Assembly (NCBI GenBank): GCA_021371965.1
Contig: JAJFVE010000141.1
Location: forward strand, 36,591-100,590
Reading direction: 5' to 3'
Source: Planctomycetaceae bacterium
GTDB lineage: Bacteria > Planctomycetota > Phycisphaerae > SM23-33
Length of the DNA stretch: 64,000 nt
Position 1 is the first letter of the stretch. Every line of letters starts with the position of its first letter. A program made the translations under genes and the position numbers. Positions 55,085-63,269 of the stretch are shown here, piece after piece. The notes beneath the pieces are model-generated. The model saw only the letters and a program-made list of their open reading frames with translations. It did no database searches and had not been told where the DNA came from.

Positions 55085-56346
55085 TCTCTGGAGGTTGGAA
55101 TTATCAAGGTCGCCACGGTGCCGCCCCCGATGGTGCTGCTGATTTCAAACCTGCCGCCCATCAATTCGGCCCGCTCATAGATGCTGAACAGCCCGAACTC
55201 CTGGCTGGGGATATCCTTCAGCCGGCTGGTGTCGAATCCCTTTCCCGCGTCCGTGACAGTCAGTTGCAGGTGCGAGGAGTCGGTCCGCCGCAGGCCTACC
55301 ACGGCCCGATGGGTATCGGCGTGTACCGCGACATTATCGAGAAGTTCCTGGGCTGACTGATAAAGAAACAGACGGACGTCATCGCTCACCGGGTCGACAT
55401 CGTTGCCGGCGCGAACTTCCACTGCAATACAGTGAAGCTCGGTCGCCTGGTTGGCAAGCCATTGGATGGCTCCGACAACTCCCTCGGCCAGATTGCTCAA
55501 TGGGCGCAGGTCTGCAGTCAGCTTTCGCAGCTTGCCGATTGTTTCTTGCAGCATCTCGATTGCCTCGGAGATGGCGGCTTGATTTTGAGATGCTGAATGG
55601 GCCGGGGACAATTTCCACACCGTGGCCGCCAGCAACTGCATGATATCCTCATGCAGGGCTTCGCCCAGGCGGCGGCGCTGGTGGTATTCCACATTAATGA
55701 GATGCGATGCCAAGCGGCGCAGTTGTTCGGCGCGTCGAGCCTCCCACTGTATCTGGTGCCGGTCTCGCCAATGCATGGCCTGCCCCATGGCAGCGAGATC
55801 GTCATGATAGCGATGACGCTGCAGGCCCATCGCAATCACCGCGCCCACGAGGCGCAGCCTCACGACCAGGCTGCGAGGCCAGTGCCGTTCCTGGTCCACA
55901 CACGCGAATGCAATCGCTCCCAACACTCTCTCCTCGGCCAGCAGCGGAATCCCAATGTGTGATTTGATGCCAGTACTGAGGACAAAATCTCTTTCTCGAA
56001 CCGCCTCGGCAGGTAATGTGCTCATATGAGTAATGGCCACAATCCTTCCGCTACGCATCTGGGCGGCGTACCATGGCAGTTGGCTGTCGATCGAAGCCTT
56101 CGCTGAGATGGCGGGCAGCCCCTCCCGCCGCCATGCGTGGCTGACATGAAGACCACAGGCGTCGGTTGAGAGAGTCAGAAGCATGCCGCGGTCAAATCCG
56201 AAGAACTCTGCGAATTGTCTCAATGATGATGTCAGCGTCTGATCTATCTGATCCCCAGGCGAATTTGCCAGCGTGGAGGCCGCTTCTGCCAGAAGATCCT
56301 CAAACCCATCGGCACTACCAGCGCCTGGCGGAATGACGTTGGGCAT
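55081..56346 (-). CDS. GAF-domain sensor histidine kinase (NarX/DesK type)
   Basis: The 421-residue protein has a GAF-like sensor (about 15-180; GIKSHIGIPLLAEERVLGAI). A HisKA_3-like helix carries RRRLGEALHEDIMQLLAATVW (phospho-His in ALHED), and a HATPase domain has ELLDNVAVHAD (N box), DAGKGFD and FGLFSIYERAELMGGRFEI. There is no membrane segment, so it senses something cytoplasmic. AGAGGA 5 bases upstream supports the start. It lies 15 bases after the GH130 gene, so the two are likely co-transcribed. No partner response regulator is nearby. Confidence 0.8.
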   Translation of the reverse strand: MPNVIPPGAGSADGFEDLLAEAASTLANSPGDQIDQTLTSSLRQFAEFFGFDRGMLLTLSTDACGLHVSHAWRREGLPAISAKASIDSQLPWYAAQMRSGRIVAITHMSTLPAEAVRERDFVLSTGIKSHIGIPLLAEERVLGAIAFACVDQERHWPRSLVVRLRLVGAVIAMGLQRHRYHDDLAAMGQAMHWRDRHQIQWEARRAEQLRRLASHLINVEYHQRRRLGEALHEDIMQLLAATVWKLSPAHSASQNQAAISEAIEMLQETIGKLRKLTADLRPLSNLAEGVVGAIQWLANQATELHCIAVEVRAGNDVDPVSDDVRLFLYQSAQELLDNVAVHADTHRAVVGLRRTDSSHLQLTVTDAGKGFDTSRLKDIPSQEFGLFSIYERAELMGGRFEISSTIGGGTVATLIIPTSRD

Positions 56347-56361
56347 AGTATCCTCTTAGAG

Positions 56362-57831
56362 CTACCCCATGGCCTGCAGGAGTTCGTCCACGCTTACCCA
56401 GACAACGGCGCATGTGGTGTCGCTGATACCGTAGGGGATGAACAGTCTGTCTCCGTGCAACAGGCTGCCACAGGAATATACGACGTTGGGAACGTAGCCG
56501 CCGGATTGCTCCTGCTGCGGTTCCAGCAGTGGCACTCCCAGCCGGGCAATGATGCGCGAAGGGTCCTCCAGATCCAGCAGCATCGCGCCGATGCAATATC
56601 GACGCATTGGGCCCACGCCGTGCGTCAGCACCAGCCAGCCCCGAGGTGTCTCGATCGGTGAGCCGCAGTTGCCCACCTGGACGATCTCCCACGCGGCCTC
56701 GGGCCCCGTTAACAGCTCTCCTTCGTCCCAGAATGTCAGGCTATCCGAGCTGAGCAGGAAACTGCTCTCGCCATTGCAGCGGCCCAGCATCATGTAGCGG
56801 CCATTGACCTTCCGCGGGAACAATGCCAGGCCTTTATCCCTGGCATATCGCCCCAACAGCGTCGCCACCTGCAACTGCCTATCGCCCGCGCGGTAGGCGA
56901 TCATCTGCGGCAGGATCTTGTTGCCACTGAAGGCGGTATACGTTCCATAGAGCGTCACTTGGCCGTCATCGTCAACAAACCGCACCAGCCGCATGTCTTC
57001 CATCCCTTGCGATTCCGCTTCGCTCAGGGGGAACAGGACGTAATCGCTGATGGACAAGTCCCGCGGGAACTCGGCCCTATAATTGGACCCTATGATCCAG
57101 ACCATCAATTCGTAAACGGCCTCGATATCGCCGACGCGCCCATTGCTGCGGACGCGATCGAGCCCTTGGAGCAACTGCCCATAGCTGAAGGGGTCGCTCA
57201 GCGCATTGAGAACAGCCTGTGCATCCTCGTCGAGTTTGTGCATGTCACGAAGCTTGCGCTCGAGGGCGGCCTTGGGGTACTGGGGGTTGGGCACCTGGCG
57301 GATCTGCTGGGCCAGTTGCGGCGGCGAATCCAGATGCAGGTCCCCATCGGCCGCGATCGTCCCGTGGCGAAAGACGATCGATGAGAGGTGGCCTTCGCCC
57401 ACTGCCCGCATGCTCATCAGGATGCGGACCTGTCCCGGGGCAAGACCGCGTTGATTCATCGCCGGCACCATCGAGGGATTGAACAGGGCGGCGGCCTCAA
57501 AGGCATATTCCATGCTCGCGCAGGCTCCCATCAGGAGTTGGCGCAGCGAGTCATCGGGCAAGTCGATCTGCAGTCGCGAGGCCAGCTCTTGAGCGTTCTC
57601 CATCAGCACGCTCTCGATGTCGACATGTCGCGGCCGGAAGATCCGCAGGACTTCATCGACCTGCCCGCGGACGATGTCGGCCGGCAGGGCTGCCAACCGC
57701 TGGACCAGCCGGCGGCTTCGCTCGACGCCAGTCCAGAAGAACCGCATCATAACCCGCTGCCTGTCCCCCTCGACGCGAATCGGCAAGCGGTGGACCCGGA
57801 CCTGAAGCGCGCTGGCTATATGCAATGGCAT
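56362..57831 (-). CDS. GH130-family glycoside phosphorylase
   Basis: The 489-residue protein has GH130 motifs: a long helical N-terminus (1-130), ALFNPSMVPAMNQ, GMEDMRLVRFVDDDGQVTLY (catalytic Asp region), VGNCGSPIETPRGWLVLTHG and SGGYVPNVVYSCGSLLHG. GH130 enzymes phosphorolyse beta-1,4-mannosides (mannosyl-glucose, mannobiose or mannosyl-GlcNAc) to mannose-1-phosphate in the cytoplasm. Two Met codons lie 6 bases apart; GGAG is better spaced for 57831 than for 57837. The next gene is a GAF kinase, an unusual neighbour. Confidence 0.8.
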   Translation of the reverse strand: MPLHIASALQVRVHRLPIRVEGDRQRVMMRFFWTGVERSRRLVQRLAALPADIVRGQVDEVLRIFRPRHVDIESVLMENAQELASRLQIDLPDDSLRQLLMGACASMEYAFEAAALFNPSMVPAMNQRGLAPGQVRILMSMRAVGEGHLSSIVFRHGTIAADGDLHLDSPPQLAQQIRQVPNPQYPKAALERKLRDMHKLDEDAQAVLNALSDPFSYGQLLQGLDRVRSNGRVGDIEAVYELMVWIIGSNYRAEFPRDLSISDYVLFPLSEAESQGMEDMRLVRFVDDDGQVTLYGTYTAFSGNKILPQMIAYRAGDRQLQVATLLGRYARDKGLALFPRKVNGRYMMLGRCNGESSFLLSSDSLTFWDEGELLTGPEAAWEIVQVGNCGSPIETPRGWLVLTHGVGPMRRYCIGAMLLDLEDPSRIIARLGVPLLEPQQEQSGGYVPNVVYSCGSLLHGDRLFIPYGISDTTCAVVWVSVDELLQAMG

Positions 57832-57994
57832 GGGCATTTCTCCAGATTGCAGAATTATAGTTCTGCCAACGCTTCTCGTATTCCGCGCAGATTGGCTGGC
57901 ATAGGCTGCACGGCCTTGCGTATCAGTTTTTTGGCGGCCTCACCTGGCGAGCACGCAGTTGTCTGCATTGCAGTCGCGACACTGCCGACGTGAC

Positions 57995-58000
57995 TATAAT
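57995..58000 (+). promoter_or_regulatory. Candidate -10 box TATAAT
   Basis: A consensus TATAAT about 100 bases before ATG 58101, with TTGCAG upstream at a wide (about 21-base) spacing. The gap 57832-58100 shows no gene and probably holds the divergent promoters of the GH130 and DUF2092 genes. Confidence 0.4.
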
Positions 58001-58100
58001 CCACCATAGGGTAGGGGAAACGCGGGATCGATCGATGTCTCTGCGAAACACGCGACTACACACCGGGGACACGTGAATTGGAATAGGGGAGGACACTATC

Positions 58101-58859
58101 ATGCAGAGCTGGATACGAGCCTCGATATGCCTGGCATTGGTGGCAGCAGGGTGCGCTGCGACGACGAATCCCGACATCGATCCCCGTGCAGACGCCGCCC
58201 TGCGTCGGATGAGCAGCACGCTGGCCAAGGCCAAGTGGCTCAAGGTACACAGCGTGGCCACCATGGAGCAACGCACGGACAGCGGGCAACTGGCGCAGTT
58301 CTCCCGAGATTCCACCGTGGTTGTCGGCCGCCCCGACCAGATGCAGGCCGACGTGCGACGCGGGCAGCAGTCGCACCGGATCTGGCACCAGGGCAAGGAA
58401 CTGACCATTTTGGATGTCCGCCAGAACACGTACGCGACTATTGAAACCCCCCAGCCTCTTGATGACATGTTCGACTTCTTGGCCGAGCAGCACGGGCTAG
58501 TCATTCCGCTGGATGATCTTTTGTACCCCAATCCGTACGAAGCGCTGACCGAGCGAGTGGCATCCGGCGCCTACGTCGACCGGCAAGACATTGGCGGGCG
58601 AATGTGCGATCACCTGCTGTTTACTCAGGACAACGTCGACTGGCAGGTCTGGATCGATACCGCAGAACCGGCTGTGCCGCGCAAGGTGGTCATCACCTAC
58701 AAAGAAGATCCTGATCGGCCGCAATATGAGGCGGTCCTGGACCAGTGGCAATTCGACCCCCCGGCGGATCCAGCGCAGTTCACGCCCCAGGTGCCCACGG
58801 CCGCCCGGCGTGTGGAAATTGCGGACCTCGTTGGCTCCAACGCAGGAGAGAAGAAATGA
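58101..58859 (+). CDS. DUF2092-family lipoprotein
   Basis: The 252-residue protein has a lipoprotein signal (CLALVAAGCAATTNP, lipobox AAGC) and a beta-sheet domain of the DUF2092 type: RDSTVVVGRPDQMQADVR, KELTILDVRQNTYATIE, DDMFDFLAEQHGLVIPLDDL and MCDHLLFTQDNVDWQVWID. The fold is related to LolA/LolB-like lipid carriers, but function is unknown. GGGGAGGA 8 bases upstream supports the start. The stop overlaps the next gene (ATGA, 58856-58859), which encodes the same domain. Confidence 0.75.
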   Translation: MQSWIRASICLALVAAGCAATTNPDIDPRADAALRRMSSTLAKAKWLKVHSVATMEQRTDSGQLAQFSRDSTVVVGRPDQMQADVRRGQQSHRIWHQGKELTILDVRQNTYATIETPQPLDDMFDFLAEQHGLVIPLDDLLYPNPYEALTERVASGAYVDRQDIGGRMCDHLLFTQDNVDWQVWIDTAEPAVPRKVVITYKEDPDRPQYEAVLDQWQFDPPADPAQFTPQVPTAARRVEIADLVGSNAGEKK

Positions 58860-60745
58860 CCACGCGAACAAACATTATCCAGGCGCTTCTGGTAATTGCC
58901 GTAATGATCTTCTCGACGCCGTTTTGGGCTGACGCGCGTGGCGGTGGCGGTGGTGGCCGCAGCGGCGGTGGTGGCGCCCGGGCTGGCGGCGGGAGCCGCT
59001 CGGCAGGCAGCTTCGGCGGAGGCGGAGGGTCCATTCGGCACTCCAGTCCCTCGGCCGCTCAACGACCCTCAGCCGCTCGCCCAAGCGCACCTGCAGCGGG
59101 CCGACCGTCGACCGGAAGCGGTTTCGCCTCCCGACCGGGAGCAGGGGCGCCGGTCGGGAGGCCGGGCTCCAGCTCCGGCGTGGGAACGACCTATCGCCCA
59201 AGCAACATGGGCTCGGTTACCCTGCCGGCAACGGTGTCAACCGGTAGGGTAACGCAAGGGCCCGCCGGCGGCACATGGGGCGCTGCGCAAGGACCTGACG
59301 GGGGAATGGCCGTTGGCCATCAGCGTCCCGGCGGCGGGGGCAGCGCCGGGGTTATCGGCCCTGGCGGCTCAACTGCCGGCAGGATCGTTGGGCCAAACGG
59401 TGGAACTGCAGGGCGCGTTGTCGGACCCGGCGGCGGATCTGCCGGCAGGATCGTTGGGCCAGACGGCGGAACCGCAGGGCGCGTTGTCGGCCCCGGCGGG
59501 GGATCTGCCGGCAAGATCGTTGGGCCAAACGGCGGAACCGCAGGTCGCGTTGTCGGACCCGGCGGGGGATCTGCCGGCAGGATCGTTGGGCCAAACGGCG
59601 GAACTGCAGGGCGCGTTGTCGGACCCGGCGGCGGATCTGCAGCGGGATTCCGCGGACCTGAAGGCGGCGCGGGCGGCGTGATCCGTGGACCGGCCGGAGG
59701 GGCGGTCGGAGGCGTCCGCGGACCTGGCGGCGCGGCCGGCGCTGTCGCGCGGTTGCCCGATGGCGCCGCCAGCGTTCGATGGCACGGCAACGACTACTGG
59801 CATAATCAGGGGCATTGGTACAGCCCCTACTGGAATGGCGATTCGATCTGGTACCGGCCGATCTATCCGCCAGTGGGATGGTTTACGCCCAGTCTGAATT
59901 GGGGCCAAGTCAACACCGTGGTCATCGACAACACGACCTATTACGAGTCGCAGGGCGTGTACTACCAGAAGTCCACCCAGGACGGGCAGGAAGGCTATGC
60001 CGTCGCACCGGAACCCGCGCAAGCGACGGTTCAAACCAATGAGAGCGAGAACCTTCCCAATCCGTTCGACGTTCTTAAGAATGGGCTGGGATATCTGGCC
60101 AGGCAGCCGCAATTCACCATGACCGTTTCGGATGTGTATGACGAAGTCACCGAGGACGGCAAGAAGGTCTCCTTCACGTCCAGCCGAGACGTCTATGTCC
60201 GCCGCCCGAGCAACCTTGCCGTGGAGTACCGCGGCGATAACGAGAGCCGGCGCGTGGTTCTCGACGGCAAGAACGTCACGCTGCTGGACCGCACGAAGAA
60301 CTCGTACGGTCAGGCGCCGATGGCCGGGACCATCGATGCCGCCCTGGACACGCTTGCCACCCAGTACGGGATGGTCGTGGCCGCCGGGGAACTGATGCGC
60401 ACAAACTTATATGACCGCGTGTCAGCCAAGATGCAGACCGGCCAGTACCTCGGCCAGGACACCATCGGCGTCTACGCGTGCGATCACGTGGGCTTCACCA
60501 CGCCCGACACCGACTTGGAAGCGTGGTTCCAGACCGGCGACCGCCCGCTGCTGCGCAAGTTCAGCATCGCCTACAAGAACATGCCCGCGCGGCCGCGGTA
60601 CAGCATGATGATCACGCGGTTTGAAACGTCTCCGGTAGCGGACTACCAGCTTAAAGCAGAGATTCCGCCCGGCACGCAGCAGGTCAGCCTGACGCCGCCG
60701 GCAGGTGGAGGTTCCTCGCCGACACCCTCCGCCAAACCACAGTGA
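58856..60745 (+). CDS. Gly-rich repeat protein with C-terminal DUF2092 domain
   Basis: The 629-residue protein has a signal peptide (ALLVIAVMIFSTPFWADA), a Gly/Ser/Arg-rich low-complexity region (30-160) and four tandem 22-residue repeats of the type GSAGRIVGPNGGTAGRVV plus GPGG (DNA 59366-59632, 66 bp each). A Trp/Tyr-rich spacer (WHGNDYWHNQGHWYSPYWNG) precedes a C-terminal DUF2092 domain (FTMTVSDVYDEVTEDGKKV, VTLLDRTKNSYGQ, LEAWFQTGDRPLLRKFSIAY). It is co-translated with the upstream DUF2092 lipoprotein. It may be a surface or periplasmic partner of it. Confidence 0.75.
   Translation: MTTRTNIIQALLVIAVMIFSTPFWADARGGGGGGRSGGGGARAGGGSRSAGSFGGGGGSIRHSSPSAAQRPSAARPSAPAAGRPSTGSGFASRPGAGAPVGRPGSSSGVGTTYRPSNMGSVTLPATVSTGRVTQGPAGGTWGAAQGPDGGMAVGHQRPGGGGSAGVIGPGGSTAGRIVGPNGGTAGRVVGPGGGSAGRIVGPDGGTAGRVVGPGGGSAGKIVGPNGGTAGRVVGPGGGSAGRIVGPNGGTAGRVVGPGGGSAAGFRGPEGGAGGVIRGPAGGAVGGVRGPGGAAGAVARLPDGAASVRWHGNDYWHNQGHWYSPYWNGDSIWYRPIYPPVGWFTPSLNWGQVNTVVIDNTTYYESQGVYYQKSTQDGQEGYAVAPEPAQATVQTNESENLPNPFDVLKNGLGYLARQPQFTMTVSDVYDEVTEDGKKVSFTSSRDVYVRRPSNLAVEYRGDNESRRVVLDGKNVTLLDRTKNSYGQAPMAGTIDAALDTLATQYGMVVAAGELMRTNLYDRVSAKMQTGQYLGQDTIGVYACDHVGFTTPDTDLEAWFQTGDRPLLRKFSIAYKNMPARPRYSMMITRFETSPVADYQLKAEIPPGTQQVSLTPPAGGGSSPTPSAKPQ
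59366..59632 (+). repeat. Four tandem 66-bp coding repeats
   Basis: Units begin at 59366, 59435, 59501 and 59567 (the first has one extra codon), and a partial fifth starts at 59633. They differ by few substitutions (for example CCAAAC versus CCAGAC). They encode the 22-residue Gly-rich repeats of the DUF2092 protein. Confidence 0.9.
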
Positions 60746-60949
60746 CAAGGAGTCGGCGAGAGAGCGCGAACTACCCGTTCATGCCGCTGAGGCCACGAAG
60801 CTCGTAGAAAAGAAACGGGCGATCCGAAAATCCCCAGTGCTGAGATCGACCATTGCCGGACCTGGCCGGGAGAGATAGAATCCCGGCGTGCCCCGACAAG
60901 AATTACTTCGACAGTCAGTTCTTTTTTGTGTGCGGCCCGGAGGGCTTCG

Positions 60950-62491
60950 ATGACACGAGCGGTTGTAAACATCAACTGCGAGAGGCGCATCGGTTCGATC
61001 AACGACACCATCTTCGGCAGTTTCATCGAGATGATCCCGGGCAGCATCCATGGAGGCGTTTACGATCCGGCCAGTCCGGCGGCGGACGAGGAAGGATTCC
61101 GCAGGGACGTGATGGAGGCGGCTCGCGCCATGGGCGTGTCCATCGTCCGATTCCCGGGCGGATGTTTCGCTCCCTTCTACCACTGGCGCGACGGGGTAGG
61201 CCCCAGGGAGACTCGCCCGAAAACACGCTATGACAAGCTGCCCGGCACGGGCGAGCCGTGGTGGTCCTCGTCAAACGACTACGGAACTGACGAGTTCGTC
61301 TCCTGGTGCAGGAAGGTCGGCGCCGAACCCTTCATCTGCGTCAACATGGGCAGCGGGACGGCCGAGGAAGCCCGAGACTGGGTCGAGTACTGCAACCACC
61401 CCGGCGGCAGCCGCTGGGCCGACCTGCGAATCCGCAACGGCCACCCGGAACCCTTCAACGTCAAGTACTGGGCTCTGGGCAACGAGATCAGTGGCGAGTG
61501 GGAGTTCGGCTACGCCGATTCGGCCGAGGATTACATTCGCCGCACCCGCGAGTTCGTCAAGGTCATGCGGCACTCGGACCCGACTATCAAGTTCGTTCTG
61601 GCGGGCACGCACTTTCCGCTCAACCACGTCCACAAGAACTGGAATCGCGAGGTGCTGGAGTCTCTCTACGCCTGGGCAGACTACATTTCCATGCACCATT
61701 ACATCGGCCTGATGGGGCGCAGCAACTGCACGCAGAACTGGAAGGAGCTCGGCCCCGAAAAAGTCCACAGGAAACTCGTGGAATGCATGATGGAGGTGGA
61801 CGACGCCTACCAGGTGCTTCGCCAGGACATCCGACTGGTCAATCATCGCAAGGGCAATCTGAAGAAGACCATCGGCATCGCGCTGGATGAGTACAATCCC
61901 TGGTACAAGGGCTCGGGGCCCTATCTCAAGGAGATCTACAACGTCACCGACGCCATTCTGGTGGCCGCCTATTTCAACATCTTCATCCGCAACGCCGATG
62001 TCGCCACGCTGTCCAACGCGGCCCAGCTCGTGAACGTCCTGCCGTCCATGATCTGCGAATCCGGCGGCGTGGGATTCTTCCGCCAGACGATCTCGTACGT
62101 CCAGGAGATGTTCCTTGCCAATCGCGGCAAAATCGCCGTGGATGCCTGGCAGGATGGCCCCGCGTTCCAGGGCGAGTTCTTTCCGGCCGTACCCGTCCTG
62201 GATTCGTCGGCCTCATTCGATTCCAAGGAGAGCGAACTGGTCATCAACATCGCCAACCGTGACCCTCACAAGCGACTCACGGTGGAACTGCAGGTGAGGG
62301 ATCGCAAGATCCGCCGGCTTGCAGGCACGATTTTCGGCAGGGCGAAGTTGACCACCGCCAACGACTTCACCAGGCCCGAACGTCTGGTCCCCGCGTCCAT
62401 GAAACTCACAAGCAGAACGTCGGTCGTCCTGCCTCCGGCAAGCATTGCGGTAATTGTCGCGAAGGTGACGCAGCCTGCCCATCCCGCATAG
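60950..62491 (+). CDS. GH51 alpha-L-arabinofuranosidase
   Basis: The 513-residue protein has the GH51 plan: IFGSFIEMIPGSIHGGVYDP (21-40), VSIVRFPGGCFAPFYHWRDG (63-82), WALGNEISGEWEFG (174-187; acid/base E179), YISMHHYIGL (245-254) and IALDEYNPWYKG (310-321; nucleophile E314). A C-terminal beta domain follows. No signal peptide, as is common in this family, so it acts on imported arabino-oligosaccharides. GGAGGG at 60939-60944 supports start 60950. It stands alone on the plus strand. Confidence 0.88.
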   Translation: MTRAVVNINCERRIGSINDTIFGSFIEMIPGSIHGGVYDPASPAADEEGFRRDVMEAARAMGVSIVRFPGGCFAPFYHWRDGVGPRETRPKTRYDKLPGTGEPWWSSSNDYGTDEFVSWCRKVGAEPFICVNMGSGTAEEARDWVEYCNHPGGSRWADLRIRNGHPEPFNVKYWALGNEISGEWEFGYADSAEDYIRRTREFVKVMRHSDPTIKFVLAGTHFPLNHVHKNWNREVLESLYAWADYISMHHYIGLMGRSNCTQNWKELGPEKVHRKLVECMMEVDDAYQVLRQDIRLVNHRKGNLKKTIGIALDEYNPWYKGSGPYLKEIYNVTDAILVAAYFNIFIRNADVATLSNAAQLVNVLPSMICESGGVGFFRQTISYVQEMFLANRGKIAVDAWQDGPAFQGEFFPAVPVLDSSASFDSKESELVINIANRDPHKRLTVELQVRDRKIRRLAGTIFGRAKLTTANDFTRPERLVPASMKLTSRTSVVLPPASIAVIVAKVTQPAHPA

Positions 62492-62561
62492 ATCCGCCTG
62501 ACACCGCTATCCCGGACAACGGCCCCTGGCTAAGCGGTCTTCGACGAATGATGAAGACTGC

Positions 62562-63248
62562 TCAGGGCAAGCTTATGTTTCCTACGAGGGCGGCGAAGAA
62601 TGCCGGGGGCTTTGCCTCTAACACAATCCTCTTGGCGCTGAAGGGATGCAGGAAAGATATCGAGCGGGCGTGCAGCGCCATGCGCTTGTGCTTCTCGCCC
62701 TTCCTGCCATACTTGGCGTCGCCCACTACGGGGTGCCCCTTTTCAGCGAGATGCACGCGTATCTGATTCTTTCTGCCCGTGGCAAGATCGATCTCCAGCG
62801 CGCTGAAATCTCTCGTCTCTTTCAGGACCCTGTAGGCCGTGGTGGAAAGCTTTCCTATCGATCTGTCGCCGGTGCTGTAGACGACGTGCGCGGCATTTTC
62901 GGCCAAGTACGATGTTATGACTCCGGACTTTTCCGCCAACTGTCCGTGAACCACTGCCAGATATTTCTTCTGGGTCTTATCCCACTGCTCCTGCAGGCTG
63001 TTCTTGGCAACTGGAGTCTTCGCGAAGATCACAATGCCCGAGGTGTCCCGGTCGAGGCGGTGCACGATAAAGACGCGCCGAGGCGACTTGGCGCAGCCTT
63101 TACGGACATAATCCGTGAGAATGTGGTAAGCCGTCTTCTCTCGTTCGGTGGCCGATGCAATCGTAAGAAGTTTGGGCGGTTTGTCGATGACGAGGATATC
63201 GCGGTCCTCGTAAATGATCTCTATGCCTTTGAGACGGTCTCTGGCCAT
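62562..63248 (-). CDS. RluA-family RNA pseudouridine synthase
   Basis: The 228-residue protein has the RluA/RsuA core without an S4 domain: ILVIDKPPKLLTI (18-30), the catalytic motif HRLDRDTSG (63-71; D66), KKYLAVVHG and GRKNQIRVHLAEKGHPVVGD. It isomerises a uridine in rRNA or tRNA; the site cannot be told. Start 63248 (MARDRLKG) is chosen; an in-frame TTG lies 18 bases upstream. It follows the glycosyltransferase gene by 21 bases on the same strand. Confidence 0.85.
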   Translation of the reverse strand: MARDRLKGIEIIYEDRDILVIDKPPKLLTIASATEREKTAYHILTDYVRKGCAKSPRRVFIVHRLDRDTSGIVIFAKTPVAKNSLQEQWDKTQKKYLAVVHGQLAEKSGVITSYLAENAAHVVYSTGDRSIGKLSTTAYRVLKETRDFSALEIDLATGRKNQIRVHLAEKGHPVVGDAKYGRKGEKHKRMALHARSISFLHPFSAKRIVLEAKPPAFFAALVGNISLP

Positions 63249-63269
63249 TTCGTTACTATAGCACAAACA

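Noticed and set aside
59366..59632. Regular repeats considered as a CRISPR array
   Set aside because: Units are contiguous with no variable spacers and are in frame in a protein with a signal peptide and DUF2092 domain.
59320..59790. Pro-rich minus-strand open frame in the repeat region
   Set aside because: It is a by-product of the 66-bp repeats lacking stops in several frames; no start signal is seen.
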